A DNA stretch of 5,533 bases from an uncultured Bermanella sp. (GCA_913054445.1 CAJXIK010000139.1:1-5533), one strand, 5' to 3'. Shown: positions 1 to 5,409, counted from the stretch's first letter. Numbers and translations are program-made. The notes: generated from the sequence alone by a model not told the origin.

Positions 1-24
1 TGCCTTATGAATGGCAGTCGGGCA

Positions 25-525
25 TTAAAAACTAATGCTCAGGCCCAGCGTATAACCCTCCTTGTCGGTCGCGGACAGGCTCACCTTCAGCGGCATATCA
101 TTAAGCTCGTTATTGGCCAGGCCGCCGCTGTATAAGTACCAGGCGGCGCTGGTGGTGACTTTCAGCATATCTAGGTTGGCACTGTTTATATCCACCGTAA
201 AGTCGGCCATTCGGTCATGGCTGTATTGCTGATCGGCCACCTGAGTGTAGCTGTACTCAGGTAGGCTTTCGATCTCGTGGCTGGCGTGGCAAAGCTGGAG
301 GGGGGCAACCATAAAGGCAACGGCGGCGGCTACTAAACGCAAGCGGCTTTGCTTGTGCAGGGCCTTAGTAATTTGTTTTTCGGTGGCAGTGCCCAGTTCG
401 ATGAGTACTTGGCCCAGCTGCATCGCCGGGTGCCTAAGTTGGTGTTGCAGGGCGGCATCCAACTGGTGCAGGCTAATGATGTTCTTTTTGATGAGCAAGG
501 CGCCGAGGCGAGAGACTGATTGCAT
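25..525 (-). CDS. Small MshEN-like domain protein with one membrane/export segment
   Basis: Predicted 166-residue protein of unknown function. Residues 6-29 and 36-59 form two tandem copies of the RLGxxLxxxxxIxxxxLxxALxxQ pattern. That is the signature of the MshEN/GspE N-terminal domain of type II secretion and pilus ATPases, some of which bind c-di-GMP. No ATPase domain follows. Residues 62-78 are hydrophobic after R61/R63 and end in a CHA-S sequence resembling a signal-peptide cleavage site; residues 82-166 are polar and end in an aromatic-tipped beta-like GLSISF. The likely topology is a cytoplasmic N-domain, one anchor and a periplasmic tail. Departures from the canonical c-di-GMP motif are N15 where Gly is usual, Q36 for the second Arg/Lys, and a six-residue instead of five-residue spacer, so ligand binding is doubtful. 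The ATG start has GGAG six bases upstream. The gene is divergent from the nuclease gene. Domain call fairly sure; function unknown. Confidence 0.75.
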   Translation of the reverse strand: MQSVSRLGALLIKKNIISLHQLDAALQHQLRHPAMQLGQVLIELGTATEKQITKALHKQSRLRLVAAAVAFMVAPLQLCHASHEIESLPEYSYTQVADQQYSHDRMADFTVDINSANLDMLKVTTSAAWYLYSGGLANNELNDMPLKVSLSATDKEGYTLGLSISF

Positions 526-671
526 GGGTCGCTCCGCTGTTCGTTAATGACTAAAGGCATAGTGTGGAGTCTGGCACAGGCCCCTCTAAAAATACCCTCA
601 GCCATAGACCCATGCGCTATTAGCAAAAATTCAAATATAGCTTTCGGTTATCCATTACTGTTTGTAAGCAA

Positions 672-700
672 GGCAATCAGCCATAAAAACCCTATATAAT
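672..700 (+). promoter_or_regulatory. Possible sigma-70 promoter of the nuclease gene
   Basis: A perfect TATAAT lies at 695-700, about 80 bases before the nuclease start. The hexamer 17 bases upstream (GGCAAT, 672-677) is a poor -35 match, so the promoter may be weak or activator-dependent. Nothing resembling a Pho box is present. The rest of the 526-782 intergenic region must also hold the divergent promoter of the minus-strand gene, which I could not place. Confidence 0.3.
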
Positions 701-782
701 AATGCGTTAGGGGCTTATTGTTATGATCGAGGCAGGGCGACAAATTATTGAATTACAAAATTAAACCACTCACCCTCTTATT

Positions 783-1550
783 ATGATAAAAATATCACTC
801 ACATTTTTTCTCACGCTGGTAACCCTCGCGCCCGCCCATGGCTTCGGTGACCTCGGCCACAAAATGGTGGCCGCCATCGCCTGGCAGCGACTCACGCCCA
901 GCGCGAAACAAAACGTACAGCGCATCTTAGGTGCGGGTAAGAAGTCGTTTGTGAACGCCAGTGTGTGGGCCGACCACATTAAGGGCAATCGCCACTTCAA
1001 TTACCTGAAACCCATGCACTATGTGAACATGCCTAAAGACGCACGGCTTTATGAGCGGCGGCGTGACTGTCGTAAAGACCAATGTGTGGTGCAGGCCATC
1101 GAAACCTTCAGCCAGCGGCTCGCCTCCCGGCAAGCGCAAAACAAGAAGCTGGCATTGCGCATGGTGATTCATCTATTGGCTGACATTCATCAGCCCTTAC
1201 ATGCAGGCCTGCGTGCAGACCGTGGCGGCAATCTATATCAGGTTAGGTATCAAGGTAAGCCGCTGTCGTTACACAAGCTGTGGGATCATCATCTGGTTAA
1301 ACGTTTAAACCTAGATTGGCGTGAGAGCCATCGGCTCATGCGGCATACGCCTAAGTTCGAGCTGGCCACGCCCGCAGTCTGGGCGCAGGAAAGCCATCAA
1401 ATTACCGTGCATTCTGTCTATAGGGTGAAAGAAAACGGAGTCGTTAGTGGTGAGTATTTGTCGCTGGCCGATGAGATTGTTAGGCGCAGAATTCAGCAAG
1501 GGGGTTGGCGTTTGGCCATGTGGCTAAACAAAATTTGGTCGTTGCAATAG
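783..1550 (+). CDS. Secreted S1/P1-type zinc nuclease
   Basis: Predicted 255-residue exported nuclease of the S1/P1 (phospholipase C/P1) superfamily, which hydrolyses single-stranded DNA and RNA to 5'-mononucleotides using three zinc ions. Residues 1-20 are a signal peptide (K3, hydrophobic core, A-H-G end), so the mature protein should begin at F21. The metal ligands can be aligned to P1 nuclease: F21 in place of the N-terminal Trp, then H26, D64, H79, H130, D134, H140, H164 and D168. C96 and C101 match the small disulfide loop of P1 after a YER sequence, and the C-terminal GGWRLAMWLNKI matches the family's GGYRLANWIN ending. Length is normal for the family. The ATG at 783 lacks a clear Shine-Dalgarno sequence but is the only start giving a correct signal peptide. 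It probably serves nucleotide or phosphate scavenging in the periplasm or medium (inference). Not part of an obvious operon. Confidence 0.93.
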   Translation: MIKISLTFFLTLVTLAPAHGFGDLGHKMVAAIAWQRLTPSAKQNVQRILGAGKKSFVNASVWADHIKGNRHFNYLKPMHYVNMPKDARLYERRRDCRKDQCVVQAIETFSQRLASRQAQNKKLALRMVIHLLADIHQPLHAGLRADRGGNLYQVRYQGKPLSLHKLWDHHLVKRLNLDWRESHRLMRHTPKFELATPAVWAQESHQITVHSVYRVKENGVVSGEYLSLADEIVRRRIQQGGWRLAMWLNKIWSLQ

Positions 1551-1605
1551 CGGGGTAAAATAGCGGTAAACGGGGAGGCTGCCAAAAAGTGGCGGAGTCT
1601 AAAGT

Positions 1606-1815
1606 GACAGAAAATAACATCCTAGTTATGATCTGCCCAAACACCCTAGGTCTACCTTCCAATAGCCGTCTAGCAGTCCTTTATAACAATCCATGTTTTT
1701 CGATCATCCTGATCGATCTTCCGTGCATACCAACCGTCCTAGTTAGTGAGTCCTTTTGTTACCAATCATCCTGATTGGTGATTCCCTGTAAGTTCGTCCT
1801 GAACGCCATCTAATG
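1606..1815 (-). ncRNA. CsrB/RsmZ-like regulatory RNA (candidate)
   Basis: Read on the minus strand, this stretch carries eleven GGA motifs in about 180 bases, where about three are expected by chance. Their central G pairs lie near 1799, 1784, 1770, 1752, 1739, 1721, 1709, 1691, 1679, 1659 and 1621. Several sit in loops of small perfect hairpins: GTTC-AGGAC-GAAC (1804-1792), ACCAATC-AGGAT-GATTGGT (1779-1761), TCGATC-AGGAT-GATCGA (1716-1700), AACA-TGGAT-TGTT (1696-1684) and ATAAC-TAGGAT-GTTAT (1629-1614). Two contain CAGGATG, the exact repeat described for E. coli CsrB. RNAs of the CsrB/CsrC/RsmX/Y/Z type act as sponges that bind CsrA/RsmA at such loops and so relieve its mRNA targets. A GacA-box-like site lies at the expected distance upstream. 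Both ends are approximate. The last hairpin, followed by TTTTCT, is only a weak terminator. The transcript would converge on the nuclease gene. Family assignment is by motif and structure, not by alignment. Confidence 0.8.
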
Positions 1816-1866
1816 TAACAAGGTTAAAAATATTATCAGGCGTATAGTGTGTACAAACTGTGTACA
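1812..1866 (-). promoter_or_regulatory. Probable promoter of the sRNA with paired TGTACA sites
   Basis: On the minus strand two -10 candidates are visible: GATAAT at 1837-1832 (start near 1825) and an extended TGTTACATT at 1820-1812 (start near 1806). The second would begin the RNA right at its first GGA hairpin, as in RsmY. Neither has a good -35 box, as expected for an activator-dependent promoter. At 1850-1855 and 1861-1866 two perfect TGTACA palindromes are separated by five bases, giving an 11-bp period; they overlap the -35 region of the first candidate and may be an operator. Confidence 0.45.
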
Positions 1867-1974
1867 GGGGGCGGTTAACATAGCAAGGGGCTAGGCTTAA
1901 TGCGGCCTTCAGCTTGACGCTTGGCTCCATAGGGCTAATGCCTGCGAGCAGTTTCCAGTATTTCTCACAGGGCT

Positions 1975-1992
1975 TGTACGAGATATCTTACA
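1975..1992 (-). promoter_or_regulatory. GacA/UvrY-box-like upstream activating sequence
   Basis: The plus strand reads TGTACGAGATATCTTACA, which is TGTAAG-N6-CTTACA with one mismatch in twelve defined positions; on the minus strand the perfect half TGTAAG comes first. This dyad is the known binding site of phosphorylated GacA (UvrY) upstream of rsmY, rsmZ and csrB-type genes. Its centre lies roughly 160-180 bp upstream of the candidate sRNA start, close to the spacing reported in Pseudomonas. Confidence 0.72.
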
Positions 1993-2036
1993 ATGCCGCA
2001 AGGTTAAGGCGCACACTTAAAAGCTGCGATAATTAG

Positions 2037-2053
2037 CCGCCATTCCTTGGCGG
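2037..2053. other. Hairpin in front of the response regulator gene
   Basis: CCGCCA (2037-2042) and TGGCGG (2048-2053) form a perfect 6-bp GC-rich stem around TTCCT. On the plus strand the TTCCTT at 2043-2048 is complementary to the AAGGAA at 2093-2098. On the minus strand the loop reads AGGAA, another GGA in a loop. It could be a leader structure, an operator or chance. No T-run follows on either strand. Confidence 0.35.
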
Positions 2054-2092
2054 GATAGGGCCGCTGTAAATTGTTGTGCTACGCTCACTATT

Positions 2093-2116
2093 AAGGAAGA
2101 ATTCGTTGGAGTGGCC
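2093..2116 (+). promoter_or_regulatory. Translation initiation region with two GGA motifs
   Basis: AAGGAA (2093-2098) and GGAG (2108-2111) precede the start region. GGAG lies five bases before ATG 2117, which is ideal, whereas AAGGA is too far from either the GTG at 2111 or the ATG; this decides the start at 2117. Two GGA motifs flanking and overlapping a ribosome binding site are typical of CsrA/RsmA-repressed messages (inference). Confidence 0.45.
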
Positions 2117-3010
2117 ATGCAGGCGCTGAATATTCTGGTGGTGGATGATGCAAATTTTATCCGCGATCTGGTCAAGAAAGCCGTAAAAGCACAGTACCCT
2201 GATTTCAAAGTGGAAGAAGCCATGGACGGCCTCAAGGCCCAGTCCATGATGAAGAAAGGCACCTATCATGTGATTCTGTGCGACTGGGAAATGCCCAACA
2301 TGAGCGGTCTCGAACTGCTGGCATGGATGCGCAGCGATGAGCGCTATCTTAAAACCCCCTTCCTCATGATCACCAGCCGCAGCGAAAAGAGCCATATTAT
2401 TAAGGCAGTGGAAGCAGGGGTGAGTGACTACATCGGCAAGCCCTTTAGCAACGAACAGCTGGGCACTAAGCTGGCTCGGCTTATTTTCAAATTTTACAAG
2501 TTCAGCCCCACCCAAACCGCACGTCAGGCTCAACAGCACGATAATGGCTCCAGCCTCTTGACCGCCGCCTCGGCCCCCGTCGCCAAACCCAAATCCAAGG
2601 CCGCTGGCGGCAGTGCCAACCTACTATCGGGTGGCTCTCCCAGTGGCCAGCTACTGGCCGGAAATGAGGCACCCCGCAAGGCAAAACCCCTTAAGAAAAG
2701 CCTTGCCTTAGCCCATGTGCGCACGGCTCAGGGGCAAGAGCTGCGCTGTATCGTGAAGGACATTAACCTCAATGAGATTTTGCTGGTGGTGAAACGTGAA
2801 GAAGGGGTGCCGGGCCTATTCGATCAGGTGGTGGTAGACATAGTGAGCAAGGCCGACGACATAGTGGCACGGGTAAACTGCTTCGTGTGCGCGGTGACAT
2901 CGCCAGATAAACGCATCGACGGCGAATTGTTTAACCTGCTGGTGCGCTACGAAGATCAAGACCCAGAGAAGCTCGAAGCCCTGTCACGCTTTGTGGCTAA
3001 GGTTCGTTAG
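2117..3010 (+). CDS. Response regulator: receiver domain plus degenerate PilZ-like domain
   Basis: Predicted 297-residue cytoplasmic response regulator. Residues 5-120 are a CheY-like receiver with D10/D11, phosphoacceptor D56, T86 and K108 all present, so phosphorylation is expected. Residues 133-195 are a low-complexity Ala/Ser/Gly/Pro/Lys linker. Residues 198-297 are an all-beta-looking domain ending in a helix, with strand spacing and a closing FNLLVRYEDQDPEKLEALSRFV resembling the end of PilZ domains. The c-di-GMP residues of PilZ are not conserved: no RxxxR is seen, and DINLNE stands where DxSxxG would be. It may therefore signal by protein contact rather than by binding c-di-GMP. An in-frame GTG at 2111 would add two residues; ATG 2117 has the better ribosome binding site. 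There is no cognate kinase gene beside it apart from phoR, which already has PhoB. It is convergent with phoR. Receiver certain, C-terminal assignment tentative. Confidence 0.88.
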   Translation: MQALNILVVDDANFIRDLVKKAVKAQYPDFKVEEAMDGLKAQSMMKKGTYHVILCDWEMPNMSGLELLAWMRSDERYLKTPFLMITSRSEKSHIIKAVEAGVSDYIGKPFSNEQLGTKLARLIFKFYKFSPTQTARQAQQHDNGSSLLTAASAPVAKPKSKAAGGSANLLSGGSPSGQLLAGNEAPRKAKPLKKSLALAHVRTAQGQELRCIVKDINLNEILLVVKREEGVPGLFDQVVVDIVSKADDIVARVNCFVCAVTSPDKRIDGELFNLLVRYEDQDPEKLEALSRFVAKVR

Positions 3011-3026
3011 AGGCCTAGGGGATTTC

Positions 3027-3041
3027 GGCCACGGGGTGGCC
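3027..3041. other. GC-rich hairpin between convergent genes
   Basis: GGCCAC and GTGGCC form a perfect 6-bp stem around GGG, 16 bases after the response regulator stop codon, followed at once by the 10-bp palindrome CTCGTACGAG (3041-3050). The position suits transcription termination or mRNA 3'-end protection, but no T-run follows on either strand, so an ordinary intrinsic terminator is not supported. Confidence 0.3.
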
Positions 3042-3061
3042 TCGTACGAGGGCAGCCCCTG

Positions 3062-3251
3062 CCCGATAGCAACAAACCCGATAGCAACAAACCCGGCAGC
3101 AACAAATCCGACAGCAACAAATCCGACAGCAACAAATCCGATAGCAACAAATCCGATAGCAGCAAACCCGACAGCAACAAATCCGACAGCAGCAAACCCG
3201 ATAGCAACAAACCCGATAGCAACAAACCCGACAGCAACAAACCCGATAGCC
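3062..3251. repeat. 15-bp tandem repeat array, 12 full copies plus 10 bases
   Basis: The unit CCCGATAGCAACAAA is repeated head to tail with no gaps or length changes. Variation is limited to four positions: C/T at base 1, A/G at base 5, T/C at base 6 and A/G at base 11. The array fills the space between the convergent response regulator and phoR and ends one base before the phoR stop codon. Because 15 is a multiple of three, most frames stay open: the plus strand can read (PIATN)n or (P/S)DSNK, and the minus strand LLLSG/LLLSD. None has a start with a ribosome binding site, so I treat it as a minisatellite-type repeat rather than a gene. There are no spacers, so it is not a CRISPR array. Copy number is probably variable between strains. 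Confidence 0.95.
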
Positions 3252-4559
3252 CTAAGCGCGGCGCTTAAGATTTATGGCCAGTCGCGATAAGGGAAAGTGG
3301 CAGGTAAAGCAGCTGCCCTTGCCGAGCCAGCTCTCTATTTGCAGGTGCCCATCGTGGCGCAGCAACACATGCTTAACGATGGCTAGGCCCAGCCCAGTAC
3401 CACCGGTTTGGGCGTGGCGGCTGGCATCGGCGCGGTAGAAGCGCTCAGTGAGTCTTGGCAGGTGGGGGCTGTCTATGCCGAGGCCATTATCGGTGACGCT
3501 GAGGTGCAGCCCCGCATCGTCCTGCCACCAGCGAATTTGGATGCTACCCTGCGCTTGAGTGTATTTCACCGCATTAAAAATTAGGTTACCAAAGGCGCTA
3601 CTCAGTTCGCCGCCGATGCCTGTCATGTCTACCCACTGCGCATCGACCTCGATGTGCTGTCGTTTCTCACCGCTCAAGGTTATGGCGTCTAGCTGCAACT
3701 CGTTGAGCAAGGCAGGCACATGGACTGGGCCGTGATCCTTCAGCTGGCTGGTTTCTAGGCGGCTGAGCATGAGCAGGTCTTCGATCAGGCTTTCCATGCG
3801 CTGGCTTTGCTGATGCATCTGTTTAAGGGCTTTACGCCAACGCTGGGGCAGAGTGTCCTGATGATCGAGGAAGGTTTCTAGGTAGCCGGAAATCACCGTC
3901 AGCGGGGTGCTTAATTCATGGCTGGCGTTGGCCACAAAATCTTGGCGCATGGCTTCCAGCTGTTTGATGTGGCTCACGTCGCGGCAGACGATTAAGCGGT
4001 CTTGCTGGCTAAACAGGGTAATCTGAAATTGCAGCTGCACCTCAGCATTGGCCGGAGAAGGCATCTCGAGGGGGGTGACATATTCGCTGGCATCAAAGTA
4101 GGCCTTAAATTCGGGGGCGCGCACTAGGTTGGTAATGGGCTGGCCGATGTCTTGGCTTTCTTTGAGGCCCAGCAGCTGGCTGGCGGCATGATTCCACCAT
4201 TCTAAATTGCCCTGATTGTTGAGCATCAGCACCCCGTCTTTGAGGGCAGCGGTGCCATCTTCGATGCGCTGAATCACGCCTTTTAAGCGCTTTTGGGTTC
4301 TTTGCTGGTGGCGCTGCAAGTGGTAGATGTCATCAAATACTGAGCCCCAAATACCACGGCCTTCTGGGGGTTCCACGATATTTTGATTTAATAGCCAGGT
4401 TTGCATGCGGTGCAGTTGCCAGCCGTGCCACGCAAGAAAGCCCGCCAAGGTGAGGCAGATGGCCAGCAGGGGCAGGCCGCACAGCCAGCCCAAGAACCAG
4501 GCCAGCAATAGGGACAATGTAAGGTGACGCAAGGCCGTGGGCCAACCCTTATTATTCAC
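3252..4559 (-). CDS. phoR: Phosphate regulon sensor histidine kinase PhoR
   Basis: Predicted 435-residue inner-membrane histidine kinase that phosphorylates PhoB under phosphate limitation, with input from the Pst transporter and PhoU. Residues 12-45 are hydrophobic and form two closely spaced membrane segments with almost no periplasmic loop, as in PhoR. A PAS domain spans about 95-198. The H-box FVANASHELSTPLTVISGYLE has phosphoacceptor H214, with Ser where most PhoR proteins have Arg after HEL. The ATPase domain shows the N-box with N329, DNGLGI at 357-362 and GGTGLGLAIVKHVL from 386. Length matches the usual 430-435. The start is GTG at 4559, preceded by GAGAG; the nearby ATG at 4572 runs into a stop after six codons. 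It lies 41 bases downstream of phoB in the same direction and is surely cotranscribed. The 3' end abuts the 15-bp repeat array. No phoU or pst gene follows. Confidence 0.96.
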   Translation of the reverse strand: MNNKGWPTALRHLTLSLLLAWFLGWLCGLPLLAICLTLAGFLAWHGWQLHRMQTWLLNQNIVEPPEGRGIWGSVFDDIYHLQRHQQRTQKRLKGVIQRIEDGTAALKDGVLMLNNQGNLEWWNHAASQLLGLKESQDIGQPITNLVRAPEFKAYFDASEYVTPLEMPSPANAEVQLQFQITLFSQQDRLIVCRDVSHIKQLEAMRQDFVANASHELSTPLTVISGYLETFLDHQDTLPQRWRKALKQMHQQSQRMESLIEDLLMLSRLETSQLKDHGPVHVPALLNELQLDAITLSGEKRQHIEVDAQWVDMTGIGGELSSAFGNLIFNAVKYTQAQGSIQIRWWQDDAGLHLSVTDNGLGIDSPHLPRLTERFYRADASRHAQTGGTGLGLAIVKHVLLRHDGHLQIESWLGKGSCFTCHFPLSRLAINLKRRA

Positions 4560-4600
4560 ACAAATCTCTCATATGGTTAAGGCGCATGCTGCACCCGCAC

Positions 4601-5308
4601 TTAGCTGGCCTTTTGTGAAAATCGATAGCCAGTACCACGCACGGTCTGAATCAGGTAATCAAAATTGCTGCCCAGGGTCTTGCGCAGACGCCGAATATGC
4701 ACATCCACCGTGCGCTCCTCTACGTACACATTACCACCCCATACTTGGTCCAGTAATTGTGCGCGACTGTAGGCCCGCTCCTGATGGGTCATGAAAAACT
4801 GCAAGAGGCGAAATTCGGTGGGGCCAATGTCGAGATGAATATCACCGGTGCTAACACGATGGCGAATGGGGTCGAGGGTGAGGCCGTTCACCTCTATGGG
4901 CTCTTCGATGCCTGCGGGCGTGGTGCGGCGCAGCACCGCTTTCAGGCGCGCCACCAGTTCCCGCGGGGAGAACGGCTTAGTGATGTAGTCATCGGCACCC
5001 GCTTCTAAGCCTAAAATTTTGTTGTCTTCCTCAGACTTAGCGGTGAGCATGATGATGGGGACATCTCGGCATAGGTCATCGCGTTTCAAGCGTCGTGCCA
5101 GCTCGATGCCGGTGGTGCCGGGCAGCATCCAGTCGAGCAATATCATCTGCGGCCGTTCATCCACCACTAGGGCGTAGGCTTCTTTAGCGTCCGCGGCCTC
5201 TAGGCATTCAAAGCCTGCCATCTCTAGGGCCACGGCGATCATGTCGCGAATCGACGGTTCGTCGTCCACGATTAATATTTTCTTTCCTTGCTGTTTCATG
5301 CCGTTCAT
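4601..5308 (-). CDS. phoB: Phosphate regulon response regulator PhoB
   Basis: Predicted 235-residue OmpR/PhoB-family transcription factor. The receiver domain (about 10-125) has D15/D16, phosphoacceptor D59 in LLDWMLPG, T89 and K111 in the TKPFSPRELVARLKAV segment typical of PhoB. The winged-helix DNA-binding domain (about 136-232) contains GPTEFRLLQFFMTH, the recognition region NVYVEERTVDVHIRRLRK and the closing QTVRGTGYRFS, all very close to E. coli PhoB. When phosphorylated by PhoR it binds Pho boxes and recruits sigma-70 polymerase to phosphate-scavenging genes. First gene of a phoB-phoR operon, with a Pho box upstream that suggests positive autoregulation. The start is uncertain: TTG 5311, ATG 5308 and ATG 5299 are in frame and none has a strong ribosome binding site. 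I choose ATG 5308; ATG 5299 would still leave the domain intact. Confidence 0.97.
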   Translation of the reverse strand: MNGMKQQGKKILIVDDEPSIRDMIAVALEMAGFECLEAADAKEAYALVVDERPQMILLDWMLPGTTGIELARRLKRDDLCRDVPIIMLTAKSEEDNKILGLEAGADDYITKPFSPRELVARLKAVLRRTTPAGIEEPIEVNGLTLDPIRHRVSTGDIHLDIGPTEFRLLQFFMTHQERAYSRAQLLDQVWGGNVYVEERTVDVHIRRLRKTLGSNFDYLIQTVRGTGYRFSQKAS

Positions 5309-5334
5309 CAACCCGTGATTTTAGTCCGTAGGGT

Positions 5335-5368
5335 ATTACACCGTTTTAACATGACAATTGTGTGACAT
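5335..5368 (-). promoter_or_regulatory. Pho box and promoter of phoBR
   Basis: On the minus strand 5368-5351 reads ATGTCACACAATTGTCAT, two TGTCA half-sites with the 11-bp period of the PhoB consensus (CTGTCAT-N4-CTGTCAT). Exactly ten bases further downstream is TGTAAT (5340-5335), a -10 box with one mismatch. A Pho box in place of a -35 element at this spacing is the standard architecture of PhoB-activated promoters. The leader to ATG 5308 would be about 20 bases. Confidence 0.85.
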
Positions 5369-5409
5369 AGGCTCGAACTTGTCTTCAGTACGTGGTGCTT
5401 GGCAGGCCA

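Larger units (their letters stand above)
1551..2116. other. 566-bp intergenic region holding an sRNA and its control region
   Basis: I see no credible protein gene here on either strand. From left to right it holds: the 3' flank of the nuclease gene, with a short hairpin (GCCA/TGGC around 1580-1592) lacking a T-run; the GGA-rich minus-strand RNA candidate (about 1606-1815); its probable promoter and a paired TGTACA element (1812-1866); a stretch at 1867-1974 where I recognise nothing; the GacA-box-like palindrome (1975-1992); and the leader of the response regulator with a hairpin at 2037-2053 and GGA motifs at its start. Confidence 0.7.

Noticed and set aside
280..345. Lipoprotein signal in the MshEN-like protein
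   Set aside because: The cysteine at residue 79 follows LQL rather than a lipobox such as L-A-G, and it sits more than 60 residues from the start.
600..782. Pho box in front of the nuclease gene
   Set aside because: No pair of TGTCA half-sites 11 bp apart is present, so direct PhoB control is not supported.
1575..1632. Strong intrinsic terminator for the sRNA or the nuclease gene
   Set aside because: The GCCA/TGGC hairpin near 1580-1592 has no T-run on either strand, and the AT-rich hairpin at 1629-1614 is followed by only TTTTCT-like sequence; termination is unresolved.
1589..1774. Plus-strand open frame of 61 codons in the intergenic region
   Set aside because: It has no ribosome binding site or recognisable domain, has a composition unlike the neighbouring genes, and lies antisense over the GGA hairpin array that explains the sequence better.
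2033..2539. Minus-strand open frame of 168 codons opposite the response regulator
   Set aside because: It lies antisense to a clearly coding receiver domain with all catalytic residues, and shows no domain of its own.
3062..3251. CRISPR array
   Set aside because: The copies are contiguous 15-mers without unique spacers, and no cas gene is present.
2991..3290. Pro/Thr/Asn-rich plus-strand frame and the Leu-rich minus-strand frame over the 15-bp repeat
   Set aside because: Both are produced by a repeat unit divisible by three that contains few stops; neither has a convincing start or ribosome binding site.
4537..5008. Plus-strand open frames opposite phoR and phoB
   Set aside because: They are antisense shadows of strongly conserved phoB/phoR coding sequence and lack any domain.
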